Origin: Spirochaetia bacterium
Lineage (GTDB): Bacteria; Spirochaetota; UBA4802; UBA5550
DNA length: 64,000 nucleotides
Direction: 5' to 3'
NCBI GenBank assembly: GCA_009885955.1
Contig: VFJS01000088.1
Location: 38,937 to 102,936, forward strand
Every line of letters begins with the position of its first letter. Positions within the stretch are counted from its first letter, which is position 1. The notes beneath the pieces were generated by a model. That model made no database searches. It saw only the letters and a program-made list of their open reading frames with translations, and was not told the DNA's origin. Positions 45,124-55,527 of the stretch are shown piece after piece. The position numbers were made by a program, and so were the translations under genes.

Positions 45124-47475
45124 ATGATGAATAAGAATATGATAATTTGTATAATTTCTCTATTAATATTTACAATATCATGCAGTTCTAAAGACGACAA
45201 ACCCGTGAGCAGGATTAACGATGCCAGGATAATATTCGCCATTGGAGATGTTAAAGTAAAGCTGAATAATATCTGGAATGGGGCCAGGGAAGAGATGAAA
45301 CTTACAGAGAGCAATGAAATAACAACGGGCCCCGGGGCACAGTGTAATATTCTTATAGGCACTGAATCTTTTATATCCATGAAAGAGAATACGCATATTG
45401 TAATTTCCACTCTATTCAAAGATATAACAGGTCTTGAGGATAATACCCTGGAGCTTAAATCCGGCAAGAGCATCATTAATCCGAAAAAGCTCCTCAAGGG
45501 GGACAGCTTTAAAATCAAAACACCCACGGCAATAGCAGCTGTAAGGGGAACACAGTTTACCGTTGAATCGCAGCCCGAAGGAAATTTAAAGGTAGCGGTT
45601 GTTGAAGGTAAGGTTGAATTAAAGAGGAGAGTCCCTGCACTGGAAAACGTGGAGAAAGAACTGATTGGAAAATCGGAAGTTCTTTCGAAGCTTTCTGATA
45701 AAGTTGAGGAACAGACTGTTGTTCTTGAAAAGGATCATTCAGGTTTTGTAAATAATTCAAAGGCCCAGATTGAGAACAAGGTCATTGAAGACGCAATAAA
45801 TAAGCACGGCGGTGATTTAAAGGAATCGCTGAAAGGCGGAAATGATAAAAAGGAAACAGCCGGTGAAAAAAAAGAGAGTATCATACGGAATGAAAAGGCC
45901 ATAGAAAAGGCATTATCAAGCCTTGAAATTATGAAAGAAACAAAAAATGAGGAGAAGCAGATTACTGTAAAGGAGAAAATTGAGGTTGAGGATAAAAAGG
46001 ATGTCAAGGAACTCAACACTTTCATAGACAGCGTAAAGGATAAGATTAAATCTGATGAAGCAGAAAAGAAAAAGGCTGAGATTACAATAAAGTCAGCAGT
46101 TTCAGGAAGCTCAATATTTGTAAATTCCAGGCTCATTGGGCAGGATATTATAAAGCTGAACCCTCTCCCGGGCGCTAATATGAATATAACCGTTACCGCC
46201 AATGGCTATGAGGAATATAAAACAACACTGAAATTTACCGAGGGTGAGAAAAAGGAGATTAATATCGAACTGGTCAGGAACCCGGAAATAACTATAGTAC
46301 TCCCAGTTAAAAATGGAAAGATTTTCATAAATTCCATTTTCGTCGGGAAAGAAAGGTTCACCTATTCAGCAAAGGCCGGCACCAAAATTTTGATCGAAGT
46401 TGATGCCGATGGTTTTAAAAAATACAGCATGGAAACGGCTATGGACAAGGGAGAGGCACGTGTGCTCCATATCCCACTTGAAAAGGTCAAGGATCTTGAC
46501 AGGGTCAGGTGGAGCGAAAAACTTGGCGCAGAGATTTCGATCAAGCCGGTTTTCCACAGGGAAAGGCTAATCGTATCTACGAATGACGGGTTCATTTTGG
46601 CATTGAGCAGGGATGGAACTAGGATATGGATGGCTGATCTCAAGAGAAGGATTGAATCCACTCCTGTTATTTTTAACGAAAATATTTATGTTGCCACTAC
46701 GAGCGGTGACTTTTATTCCATCAGATTTAATGATGGTGCTATAAGCTGGAAGAAGAAAATTTTCGGCTCTCTCCTTTTCGGTTCCAGGCCGGTCATTACC
46801 GACAGGAATATCTTCCTTGCCACAAGTTACGGCAGGATTTATTCCATGGATCTGATGGGTAACGAGATCTGGTCCAAGGATATAAAGAATGGAATATACT
46901 CTTCGCCGGCATATAGTGATGGTGTCATCTATGTAGGAGCCGAGGACAACAAATTGTACGCAGTCAACTCATCAAAGGGCGACATTCTCTGGAGCTTTAA
47001 ACTGGAGGGCAGGATAGTATCCTCTTCACCGGTTGTGGAAAACAGGATCCTGTTCATAGGCTGTTACAGCGGAACATTCTATGCCATTGATATTGACAAG
47101 GGAAAGGAGAAGTGGAAATTCAAAACAGGAGATTCCGTTTTCTCAACACCGGTAATTTCCAGGGGGAAGATTTATTTCGGCTCCAATGACGGATTTTTAT
47201 ATTCAGTATCACTCAATGATGGAAGCCTGTACTGGAAGTTCAATACAGGAAACAAGGTGATCGCGATTCCCGAAGTGAGGGAGTCAATGATCTATATAAC
47301 AAGCGGTAACCAGTTATTTGCGCTGAATACTGAATCAGGGAAAGTTCAGTGGAGCCATGCCTTTGCAAGTTCGGTGAAGTCTTCGGCCACTGCCGTGGAT
47401 AATGATATTTACATTGGTATGGATAACGGTGAGGTTGCTTCGGTGAGGGATTCGCTGAAGGATGTTTATAGGTAA
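45124..47475 (+). CDS. FecR-PEGA-PQQ beta-propeller lipoprotein
   Basis: A 783-residue protein. Signal peptide and lipobox FTISC (about Cys19-20). A FecR domain covers about residues 30-170 (IFAIGDVKVKLNN, TPTAIAAVRGTQFTVE). A helical Lys/Glu-rich linker follows (about 180-315), then two PEGA domains (SIFVNSRLIGQDIIKLNP; KIFINSIFVGKERF) and a C-terminal beta-propeller of PQQ/BamB-like blades from about residue 455 (for example AVNSSKGDILWSFKLEGR, AIDIDKGKEKWKFKTG). Each part binds other envelope molecules; the combination suggests a scaffold on the periplasmic side of a membrane. GAGGA precedes the double ATG. It converges with the LysM operon. Confidence 0.85.
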   Translation: MMNKNMIICIISLLIFTISCSSKDDKPVSRINDARIIFAIGDVKVKLNNIWNGAREEMKLTESNEITTGPGAQCNILIGTESFISMKENTHIVISTLFKDITGLEDNTLELKSGKSIINPKKLLKGDSFKIKTPTAIAAVRGTQFTVESQPEGNLKVAVVEGKVELKRRVPALENVEKELIGKSEVLSKLSDKVEEQTVVLEKDHSGFVNNSKAQIENKVIEDAINKHGGDLKESLKGGNDKKETAGEKKESIIRNEKAIEKALSSLEIMKETKNEEKQITVKEKIEVEDKKDVKELNTFIDSVKDKIKSDEAEKKKAEITIKSAVSGSSIFVNSRLIGQDIIKLNPLPGANMNITVTANGYEEYKTTLKFTEGEKKEINIELVRNPEITIVLPVKNGKIFINSIFVGKERFTYSAKAGTKILIEVDADGFKKYSMETAMDKGEARVLHIPLEKVKDLDRVRWSEKLGAEISIKPVFHRERLIVSTNDGFILALSRDGTRIWMADLKRRIESTPVIFNENIYVATTSGDFYSIRFNDGAISWKKKIFGSLLFGSRPVITDRNIFLATSYGRIYSMDLMGNEIWSKDIKNGIYSSPAYSDGVIYVGAEDNKLYAVNSSKGDILWSFKLEGRIVSSSPVVENRILFIGCYSGTFYAIDIDKGKEKWKFKTGDSVFSTPVISRGKIYFGSNDGFLYSVSLNDGSLYWKFNTGNKVIAIPEVRESMIYITSGNQLFALNTESGKVQWSHAFASSVKSSATAVDNDIYIGMDNGEVASVRDSLKDVYR

Positions 47476-47488
47476 GGGATGCAGGTCA

Positions 47489-48079
47489 TCACGATAATAT
47501 ATTCTCTTTAATATTATAATGCCACAACTCAACCAGTTTCGCGAATTCCTTGTCCAGTGGCATGTCCTGGTACTTGAAATTACGGCGTTTTATCAGAAAG
47601 GCAACTGTGGAATCTTCCAGGAGGAATTTTTCATTCAATTCATTCAGTTTAATGATAAGATAGTTCATGTTGTAGGTTTGAAAATCGCCAATATATTGTG
47701 TTGAAGCTATGGTGGGTTCGTATTTTATTAAAAGTTCATTGAGATAGAGTGCGAGCCTCCAGGAACTGGCGCTATTGGAAAGTCCCCCCTTGAAATAGGT
47801 GCTTAATTTTTCATAGAGATCGATATTCTTGTAATAAGAGTCATAAATGCTTTTGATGTACTGCGGGAAAAAGTTCTGAATTTCCATGAGGTCTATGGGT
47901 TCATCCAGTTCCCTGAAATGGTCAAAGATTATCTTGCTCTTCTCGTGAATGGGTTCCACATCAATCAATTCAACATACATATCCTTGATGATGGTGCGGA
48001 CTTTGCCAATATTTTTTAAATATATCTCAATTTCAACGGGTTCAACATAATAGAATTTTTTATCTTTTATAAGCTTCAT
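47489..48079 (-). CDS. Orphan cytoplasmic protein coupled to the LysM gene
   Basis: A 196-residue protein starting at ATG 48079; AGAAGG lies just upstream inside the LysM gene, and the two frames overlap by 20 bases. It is mostly alpha-helical (VEPIHEKSKIIFDHFRELDE, SSWRLALYLNELLIKYEPT) and has no signal peptide. No family recognised. Its tight coupling implies that it works with the LysM protein. Confidence 0.6.
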   Translation of the reverse strand: MKLIKDKKFYYVEPVEIEIYLKNIGKVRTIIKDMYVELIDVEPIHEKSKIIFDHFRELDEPIDLMEIQNFFPQYIKSIYDSYYKNIDLYEKLSTYFKGGLSNSASSWRLALYLNELLIKYEPTIASTQYIGDFQTYNMNYLIIKLNELNEKFLLEDSTVAFLIKRRNFKYQDMPLDKEFAKLVELWHYNIKENILS

Positions 48080-50396
48080 ATCCCTTCTCTTCGGTTTTTT
48101 TGAGGATATTCTTAAATTTATCCGATCCGGCAAGCCCCTTCGCCTTATCAAACAAAATTTTTTTTTCGGTTAGGTCATGTGTTTCTGCAATTTTTTCAAA
48201 AGTTTCATAAAATTCCACGGAGGAATTGATGATTTTATTTTTTGACAGGTCCCAGAGGGTGTCGCCCCTTTTTATTGTAATTTTTTCTCCATCGGGCATA
48301 AGAAAGATATTACCCGGGAAGATCCAGTCAGGATTTTTCTCCTTAAGCTTTGAAAATGTAATTTTATGATAGCCGTTTTTCACTGCTATCTGATTGGCGT
48401 ACCGGTATATGTCGTTTTCATTTGCCGTTATATTATATTTTTTTATAAGGTCTGCGGCAGTCGGGCCGGCCCTGGTTTGATTTTTTAACTCCTTTTCATT
48501 TATGTGCAGAAGCCCTGATTTTATAAGCGCGAGAAATAAAATAACAAGAGTTATTGCGCCTGTAACCGCAATCTTTTTTCTGATATTCCAGGATACTTCC
48601 CTCTTAATATTGCGGTTTCCTGATACATTCTTAACCCCTGGATCTTCTTTATGCGCCTTGCCGCTGATCTGATTTTTATTGTTATCAAACGTTAAAATAT
48701 TCATGGCATCTTTTCTTTCATTTATTGCTTTTTCAAGGAGCGCGAGCCGATCGGGTGTGTACCCGGGACTTTTTATTGTCTCGGAATGTACTGAGAGCAG
48801 GACGGAAAGCCTTTCCCTGTCCCTGGTTATCCTCGTATCAATTGACTTTTTTCTCTCCTTCATGTTATGTGGATCCGGTATGCCGCTGGTCAGGAAACTG
48901 AAAAGATTCCCGTCATGGATCAAAAGGGCAATGGATGAAGATCCCCTTTTTTCTTCAATAATCTTCATGTCAATAATCGTGCTTAACTCCCTGATGGCCG
49001 ACTTTAAGATTGCCGAAAGATCCCTGTCTGCAGTCCCATGCATGATAATCCTTATCCCGGACAACAAGTTGAACAGGGTTTTATGCAGAAGGAATTCATC
49101 CCTGTCCTTATACTGGTTTTTCAGTGAAGATATAATTTCAGATATTACGAATTTTCCCTTTTCAAGAATCAGAGACAGGTTTCTGTCATCGACCGAATAC
49201 TTTTCTCTTATCCTGTCAATGCTGTTTTCGATCTCAACCGTATAGCGCCATCCACGGGAAAGTACTATTGTATCCCAGTGGTTTATTCTATGGACGCCCG
49301 GGTTCCCGTCATCAATCACTGCATAGGGAGTTGTTATGCCTTTAAACAGGGGATTCGATTTTTCATAAACCTTGAAGTCAATTAATATCAGACTGAATGT
49401 ATCTTTTATGATGTCACTGACTCTGTTATTTTCCATTACAAGCACCAGGGAAATACCTTCTGGAATATTCTGGTCCGGTAGAGTGATCCTCAGGTTGTTT
49501 GTCCTGTGATAGCTTTTAATTTTTAATCCCATGGAATCGGTTATGTTCATTCCGGATAATTTCTCAATTTTTATATGAGAGCCGGTTTGAAAACCATTCT
49601 TCGCGAAGATGTCATTGCCGGATGCGGAAAAAATGCTCAATGCATCAATACCTGAATCCCTCCATTTGATGTAATCCGGGATTGTCCCGTCTGTTTTACC
49701 TGTGAATACTATTGTATCCAGATTTCCAGGATCAATACTCATTTCATTAAACAGGTCATGGCTGGCGGTTGGTAAATTTATGGATGTGAAGCGGTTTCTG
49801 TTATGGATTAGAATTGCTCCATCAGCGGCAATGAAACCGGGCCTGTCAAAGCTCTCCGGTGCGGGGTGCCTGCCGTGGATGTCATCAAAAATTGAAAAGG
49901 GATTAATAAATACCCTTTTGATCTCCCGTATGTCGGCAATATGTATATTGTTTTGTATTATCCTGAAGTTGCCGTCCGGGGAAAAAAAACCGATGAATTG
50001 ATTTTTGCTGAATATTATTTTTTCACCTGAAATTTCGGGGATATCCCTTTCAATGTCGACAATTGATGCGTTGTTCAGGTCCAGGCCGTAATCCCTTTGT
50101 CCTTCAAAGAACCTTTTAATTTCAGACTCCCTGCCGATGTAACTATTCCTTTTCAGGTCTATCAGATCGATGTTGAACTGCTCGCATGAGGGATCTCCGG
50201 TGATGCTTTCTGTGATAATAATATTTTCTATCATTGGTATGATCTCAAGAGGCATCCCAAACCAGTTCCCGATTCTTATGAAAGTTTTTTCATCATCCAC
50301 TGTCTCTCCGGTATAGACAAGGTAACATTCCCTGTCAACAATGAAGAGCCTGTCGCTGCCGGTCTGTATGATATCCTTCAAATCCATAAAAAGCAT
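48060..50396 (-). CDS. Bitopic membrane protein with large N-terminal region and periplasmic LysM domain
   Basis: A 778-residue protein. There is no signal peptide; residues 1-615 should be cytoplasmic and show repeated beta-rich segments (RLFIVDRECYLVYTGE, FSIFDDIHGRHPAPESF). One membrane helix (KIAVTGAITLVILFLALI) lies near residues 617-634, followed by a periplasmic part with a LysM-type domain: KITIKRGDTLWDLSK near residue 715 matches the motif start. LysM binds peptidoglycan, so the protein would link cytoplasm and cell wall. An alternative start is the ATG three codons later (50387). The downstream gene overlaps its last 20 bases. Confidence 0.7.
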   Translation of the reverse strand: MLFMDLKDIIQTGSDRLFIVDRECYLVYTGETVDDEKTFIRIGNWFGMPLEIIPMIENIIITESITGDPSCEQFNIDLIDLKRNSYIGRESEIKRFFEGQRDYGLDLNNASIVDIERDIPEISGEKIIFSKNQFIGFFSPDGNFRIIQNNIHIADIREIKRVFINPFSIFDDIHGRHPAPESFDRPGFIAADGAILIHNRNRFTSINLPTASHDLFNEMSIDPGNLDTIVFTGKTDGTIPDYIKWRDSGIDALSIFSASGNDIFAKNGFQTGSHIKIEKLSGMNITDSMGLKIKSYHRTNNLRITLPDQNIPEGISLVLVMENNRVSDIIKDTFSLILIDFKVYEKSNPLFKGITTPYAVIDDGNPGVHRINHWDTIVLSRGWRYTVEIENSIDRIREKYSVDDRNLSLILEKGKFVISEIISSLKNQYKDRDEFLLHKTLFNLLSGIRIIMHGTADRDLSAILKSAIRELSTIIDMKIIEEKRGSSSIALLIHDGNLFSFLTSGIPDPHNMKERKKSIDTRITRDRERLSVLLSVHSETIKSPGYTPDRLALLEKAINERKDAMNILTFDNNKNQISGKAHKEDPGVKNVSGNRNIKREVSWNIRKKIAVTGAITLVILFLALIKSGLLHINEKELKNQTRAGPTAADLIKKYNITANENDIYRYANQIAVKNGYHKITFSKLKEKNPDWIFPGNIFLMPDGEKITIKRGDTLWDLSKNKIINSSVEFYETFEKIAETHDLTEKKILFDKAKGLAGSDKFKNILKKTEEKGYEAYKR

Positions 50397-50753
50397 AATC
50401 CATATAAATACATTTTTTCCATTTTCATAAGATATTTTAACTGGATTTATGCAACAATTTTATTTTAGCCTATATTATTTCACTTTTGATTCAATTTGTA
50501 ATCAAAAACAGAGAAGGATAGGGGTATTCTTAAATACATTAATCAGAGAATAGTTACATATTCACAATATTCCTGAAACATCTGATTTTTTTGTTAAACA
50601 ATTGATTAATTATATAAGATATTAATATTATAGACAGATTCTCAAATAAATATGGGATACTGATGTTTGAATTCACTATGAAACAGCAATAATAATGAAA
50701 AAAATCAAGAAAAAAATGATCTTCGATATCACCGGCATGTTAAAATAAAAGAT
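50397..50753. other. AT-rich divergent intergenic region
   Basis: About 357 bases between divergent genes, strongly AT-rich. TTGTTAAACAATTGATTAATT near 50596 is partly self-complementary. No convincing promoter, ORF or long hairpin seen. Confidence 0.4.
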
Positions 50754-53171
50754 ATGAAAGGATTTTATTCATTTTTAACCGATCTTTACTTCAAAATGTC
50801 CTATGTAAGACAGATTGTCTGGACGTTCCTCATACTGACAATTTTTTCAATACTTTTTTTGATTTTGTCCCGGGAGGGCAATATTTCCACAAAAACTGTG
50901 GGATGGGAAAAGAGCATGTATATTTCGCCAGCCAACATCATATCAAAAAATATCAATGTTGCTTCAAAAGGCAGGTTTATCGCTGCAGTATTCGAAGGGG
51001 AACTGGAAAAAAGCAGGGGTATATTCATGTCCGTCTCTTTTGATGAAGGAGGTAAGTTTCTTCAGCCGGTCCAGATAGCCGTGGTCAATGAAAAAATCGA
51101 TTTAAACCCCCAAGTTGCCATATCCGGCGAAGGGGTGATTACAGTCGCCTGGCACCAGATTGTGCAAGGTACATTGAAAAACAGGATTTTTCTATCCATT
51201 TCAAAAGACATGGGGGCCAATTGGATCGCCCCGCAGCAGGTCGAGATTGGATATGAGCTCGAGATGAGCCCGAGGATCTTTTATGACCACAGGGGCGGGC
51301 TCCATCTGTTTTTTCAGGCTTTTAAGGACCGCCATTTTAACCTCTATCATGCTGTTTCTGACAATAATGTGAAATTCGATATCACCGGGCCCATCATAAA
51401 ACTTACTGAGAATATCAAGGGCGCTTTTTTTCCGGCCATCACCCTGTCTCTTGACCATGTATATATTGTATGGCAGGGGAAAACCGCCGATTTCACTGAT
51501 GATCTTTTTTTTATAAAATCTTCTAATTACGGCAGGAGCTGGTCCAAACCTAAAAAAATAACAGAGAGCAAGGCCAATGACGCCTCACCATCTATTTTAC
51601 TCCATGACGGGACACTGTATGTGGCATACAGAAACAGCGATGAAAAAAACTGGGCCATCAAGATGTTAAAGGGCAACCTGTACGGGGAGAATTGGGATCC
51701 GGTGCCCATACATATATCAAAAACAAACGTCGACTGTTTTTCGCCAAAGGTTGCGGACTTCAATAATGAGATTTTTGTAGTATGGTACGACAGCCGTGAA
51801 GAGAATTCAAGTATTTATCTCAGGAAATTTGCCATTGCTGAAAGTATCTTGTCCGAGGAAGTAAAGCTCTCCCCGGACAAGGCATCGGCAAAAAATCCTG
51901 TTTTTATCACCCTTGACAAAGATAAAAGTGTTGTGCTCTTCTGGGAGGAGCTGTCGAGGATTGTAGCCAAGTTCAATGATGTGTATGCCTCTCCTCCGTC
52001 GGTTTTTTCCGCCACCCATCCTGACGGCGTCTGGTCGCGAAGCCCTGTAGCAGTAATTGAGTGGACGCCGCCTGAAGATGAATCCGGTATTGTGGGTTAC
52101 GCATCTATCATAGGGAAAAGTGATGCCAGGGACATTAACCCAACAATCATGAACATCAAGCCGGGCCAGACCAGGAGGGTCATCTCCGATCTGACTGACG
52201 GGGTGACATATTTTCATATACGATCCGTTGACGGTGCTGGAAATCTCAGCAGAACAATCCATTACAAGATCCAGGTCAGCTCAAATCCGCTTCCATCACC
52301 GGTTATTGTATCATCCACTCATCCCCAGGGGAAGGCCATGTCCCTTTCATCGGTTCTTTTCAACTGGGCAATCACCGATACTGAGAGGCTTAAAGGCTTT
52401 GTATGGTCACTGTCAAAGGATGCAATAAAAAATCCGGAAAACTTCATTTCCAGGTTCGATATTAAGGTTGATGATCTTGAAGAGGGAAGGTATTTTTTTT
52501 CTTTGAGCGCTGTTGATAAAACCGATATGAAAAGTTCCGTGGCAGTTTACCCCTTTATTGTCGGAAGTACAGGAATAATTGATCCCGAGGACTTGAAAAA
52601 AATGGGACAGAAGGATTTAAAAGTAATTGAAAAAACAGATAAGGTTACGATAGTCGAAGTTAAGCATCCCGGGATAGAAATTATCTGCCAGTCTGAAATT
52701 TTTGACAATGACCCCTTTCATGCTGTTATAACCCTTCAGAATCTCCATGAAAACGATGTAATCGGTTATTCAATTGACTTCAGCCCATCCAGGAGGGAAC
52801 TCCCTGATAAGATAAACCTGAAAAGCAAAATAATAAATATTGAAATACAAAAAAATGGGAAATACTTTATAAGCGCCAAGGCAAAATACCGGAAATATGT
52901 CAACGGAACAATTGAACTTGCCTGGACAAAACCTTTTACCAGGGAAATAAGTGTCAGCATACCTCTGAAGTTATCGCCACTGGAAATTTATCTGAAGGTC
53001 CTCCTTGAACAGATCAGGGAGAAGGTGTTCATAGTATCATCTGTTCTTATGCTGATTATTATTACAATCATGACAACCGGTTATGGGGAAAAATTGCTGT
53101 ATGTATACAAGGTGGCAATTTTCAGGATGCATGTTTTTTTCAGCCTGTGGTCTAAAACCGATATGGAATAG
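50754..53171 (+). CDS. Membrane-anchored sialidase/BNR-like propeller and Fn3-like protein
   Basis: An 805-residue protein. A membrane helix lies at about residues 22-40 and another near 765-785 (VFIVSSVLMLIIITIM), so the bulk is extracytoplasmic. Residues 60-410 contain repeated blades with SxD-x-G-x-(T/N)W motifs (ISKDMGANWIAP, SSNYGRSWSKP), the Asp-box pattern of sialidase-like propellers. Residues 420-610 hold two Fn3-like domains (TYFHIRSVDGAGNLS). A further beta-sandwich-like domain precedes the last helix. The catalytic residues of true sialidases are not evident, so it probably binds rather than cleaves. It stands between the LysM operon and tRNA-Gly. Confidence 0.65.
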   Translation: MKGFYSFLTDLYFKMSYVRQIVWTFLILTIFSILFLILSREGNISTKTVGWEKSMYISPANIISKNINVASKGRFIAAVFEGELEKSRGIFMSVSFDEGGKFLQPVQIAVVNEKIDLNPQVAISGEGVITVAWHQIVQGTLKNRIFLSISKDMGANWIAPQQVEIGYELEMSPRIFYDHRGGLHLFFQAFKDRHFNLYHAVSDNNVKFDITGPIIKLTENIKGAFFPAITLSLDHVYIVWQGKTADFTDDLFFIKSSNYGRSWSKPKKITESKANDASPSILLHDGTLYVAYRNSDEKNWAIKMLKGNLYGENWDPVPIHISKTNVDCFSPKVADFNNEIFVVWYDSREENSSIYLRKFAIAESILSEEVKLSPDKASAKNPVFITLDKDKSVVLFWEELSRIVAKFNDVYASPPSVFSATHPDGVWSRSPVAVIEWTPPEDESGIVGYASIIGKSDARDINPTIMNIKPGQTRRVISDLTDGVTYFHIRSVDGAGNLSRTIHYKIQVSSNPLPSPVIVSSTHPQGKAMSLSSVLFNWAITDTERLKGFVWSLSKDAIKNPENFISRFDIKVDDLEEGRYFFSLSAVDKTDMKSSVAVYPFIVGSTGIIDPEDLKKMGQKDLKVIEKTDKVTIVEVKHPGIEIICQSEIFDNDPFHAVITLQNLHENDVIGYSIDFSPSRRELPDKINLKSKIINIEIQKNGKYFISAKAKYRKYVNGTIELAWTKPFTREISVSIPLKLSPLEIYLKVLLEQIREKVFIVSSVLMLIIITIMTTGYGEKLLYVYKVAIFRMHVFFSLWSKTDME

Positions 53172-53184
53172 GGCTGGAATATGA

Positions 53185-53255
53185 GCGGGTGATGGGAGTT
53201 GAACCCACGACGTTCAGCTTGGGAAGCTGACATTCTGCCACTGAATTACACCCGC
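53185..53255 (-). tRNA. tRNA-Gly (anticodon CCC)
   Basis: On the minus strand the acceptor GCGGGTG pairs with CACCCGC. Anticodon stem TCAGC/GCTGA encloses loop TTCCCAA, anticodon CCC. The T-arm carries GGTTCAACT. CCA is not encoded. It lies 14 bases past the 3' end of the propeller gene, on the other strand. Confidence 0.93.
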
Positions 53256-53529
53256 AATTAACTGACTTAATCTATTATTTAATGATTTTAATCAACAAAT
53301 TTTTATTAAGAAAATTGAATTTTTTCATGGGGCCCATGGGGATATTTATCATTAAAATACTACCATAACAGGAATGACCATTTTTGAAGCGTTGGATGAT
53401 TGATAATAAAAAAAATTTTCTGAACCATAAATTTGTGTATCTTTATAACAATTGGGCTGCCTATAATAATTATTCGAGGCTCCCATCAATACATTACAGG
53501 ATTTTTCAGATCTTATAAGGCCCGGGCAA
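53256..53529. other. AT-rich intergenic region
   Basis: About 270 bases between tRNA-Gly and the TPR gene. No ORF, strong hairpin or promoter pair recognised. Confidence 0.4.
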
Positions 53530-55524
53530 ATGAAAGGAAATGTATCATGTAAGCTGCTTCATCTACTCCTGTGCGTTTCGTTCTTTTTATTCACGGGAAT
53601 GGAGGCTCATCCTTCGCAGAGGACCGATGAACTGGACAGAGAGGCTGAAGCATACCTTGAACAGAAGGACTTCAGCAGGGCCATGAGCATATGGCTCAGC
53701 ATTCTCGATACAGATCCCGAAAATGAAAAGGTGCAGAAAAAAGTTGAAATGGTATATCTCCTCAAGCAGGAGAAGGACCTTTCCATGCAGAGGGCAAAAT
53801 TCAATTACCGGATATCAAAAAAAATCCTTATTAAAAATAAGAAAACCGGAGACATGACCAGCGAGGAGATGAATGAGGTCTTCACTAAATCAAAGGTAGC
53901 CATTGACAGCTTTATTATTGCGTACAGGATAGATCCGAAGGATACAGAGCTCATAACTATGAGGGATGACATGAGGCGTCTCGATGAAGAGGTGAGGGCG
54001 GAAAGGGAAAAAGACAGACTTTCACAGGAAAAAAAGGAGAAGAGCAAAAAGCTTGAAAAGATTGCAAAAAAAATGATGGATGATGAATTGTATGAAAGCG
54101 CGCTGATAAACTGGAAGGAAATCCTCGCCATGCTGCCCAACCATACAAATGCCAGGGAAGGGAAAAGGAGCAGTGAACTGGCAATTGAAAACAGGCAGAA
54201 ATTTGAAAAAATCAAGAAGTATATGTTTATTGGGAAAGACCTTTTAAAAGAGCTGAACTACAGGGATGCAAGGCTTGCTTTTTCAGAGGTTATGAACATG
54301 GATCCGGGGAACAGGGATGCAAAGGACTACATCGAACAGATAGACGAGAAGCTTGAAGAAAAAAGGAATATTGAGACAAAGAAAATACAGGCCGAGGAAT
54401 CCTATGTTTCGGGAATCAGCAATATTAACATGAACAGGTTCGATCAGGCCAGGGAGGACTTTGAACATGCCCTTTCATTGGTAGATAATTACAAGGATGC
54501 AAAAGAGAGGATTGCAAGCATTGAAAGGCTAAAAAAAGAGTATGACTCCAGGGAGAGGACAGCCAGGATAGAGAAAAGTACCAGGGAGTTTGAAAACGGG
54601 CTTATCGCCTTTTCTGAAGGCAGGTACAAAGATGCAATAGCATCCTTTGAAATTACCCTTTCCATAGACCCTAAAAATGCATCGGCGCTCAGCTATATCG
54701 CTTTCGCAAAAAATGCCCAGAGGCAGATAGAAGATGAAAAAGTTGATAAAAACTCTCCTTACTTTGAAATCATTGAATCGCAGATCATTGCCGGCAAAAA
54801 ACTATATGATGCCGGAGATTACCAGGAATCGAAAAATAACTGGAGCAGGGTTTTATCACTTTTCCCAAAAAATGATACGGCCATAGAATACAATTTCAGA
54901 ATTGACCTCAGGCTCAATCCCGGAACTTTAAAGACCGTCTCGGAGAGATATATCAGGGAGGGGGAGGAATTTTTAAAGAAAAAGGAATACCGGTCGGCGC
55001 TGAAGAAATTTGAGCTCATTAAGGCCGTTTCTGAGAGCCATCCGGGTATAGACAGACTTTTAGCTCAGGCCAGGGACGGATTGAAAAGCAGCAGCCTTAC
55101 CCTTGCCCAGACGAACAGGGCCGATAGGGTCTTAACCAACGCGGACAGGGCAGAGGCAAACAGGAGATATGAATTTGGACTTGAATTATATAACAGAGGC
55201 GGCAAGGAAAATTTTGAAAAAGCTTTGACTGAATTCCTGTGGGTTGTACAGAATGATCCGGAGAATATTAAAGCTATTATCAGCGCTAATAAAATCCAGG
55301 CTCAGCTCAGCATAGGCATAGGCGCCGGGCAGGATGAAAAGTTAAAGCTCACAGCGGAACAGCAGAACCTGGTGAGAAAGTTTTATTATCAGGGAATTAA
55401 TTATTATTCAAATAATGATCTGCAGAGGGCTATTGCTGAATGGAGAAAGGTCCTTGCTATTGATCCGGATCATGTACAGGCAAAGAACAATATCAGAAAA
55501 GTGCTTGTTTTTATAGGAAGGTAG
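53530..55524 (+). CDS. Exported TPR-repeat protein
   Basis: A 664-residue protein with a signal peptide (LLHLLLCVSFFLFTGMEAHP). TPR-like pairs are recognisable near residues 36-70 (AEAYLEQKDFSRAMSIWLSIL), 185-215, 235-280, 290-325, 355-390 (GLIAFSEGRYKDAIASFEITL), 430-460, 475-505 and 615-655, separated by charged coiled coil. It should act as a protein-binding scaffold in the periplasm. There is no good Shine-Dalgarno before ATG 53530. It ends 3 bases before the phosphatase gene start, so they are coupled. Confidence 0.75.
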   Translation: MKGNVSCKLLHLLLCVSFFLFTGMEAHPSQRTDELDREAEAYLEQKDFSRAMSIWLSILDTDPENEKVQKKVEMVYLLKQEKDLSMQRAKFNYRISKKILIKNKKTGDMTSEEMNEVFTKSKVAIDSFIIAYRIDPKDTELITMRDDMRRLDEEVRAEREKDRLSQEKKEKSKKLEKIAKKMMDDELYESALINWKEILAMLPNHTNAREGKRSSELAIENRQKFEKIKKYMFIGKDLLKELNYRDARLAFSEVMNMDPGNRDAKDYIEQIDEKLEEKRNIETKKIQAEESYVSGISNINMNRFDQAREDFEHALSLVDNYKDAKERIASIERLKKEYDSRERTARIEKSTREFENGLIAFSEGRYKDAIASFEITLSIDPKNASALSYIAFAKNAQRQIEDEKVDKNSPYFEIIESQIIAGKKLYDAGDYQESKNNWSRVLSLFPKNDTAIEYNFRIDLRLNPGTLKTVSERYIREGEEFLKKKEYRSALKKFELIKAVSESHPGIDRLLAQARDGLKSSSLTLAQTNRADRVLTNADRAEANRRYEFGLELYNRGGKENFEKALTEFLWVVQNDPENIKAIISANKIQAQLSIGIGAGQDEKLKLTAEQQNLVRKFYYQGINYYSNNDLQRAIAEWRKVLAIDPDHVQAKNNIRKVLVFIGR

Positions 55525-55527
55525 AGA

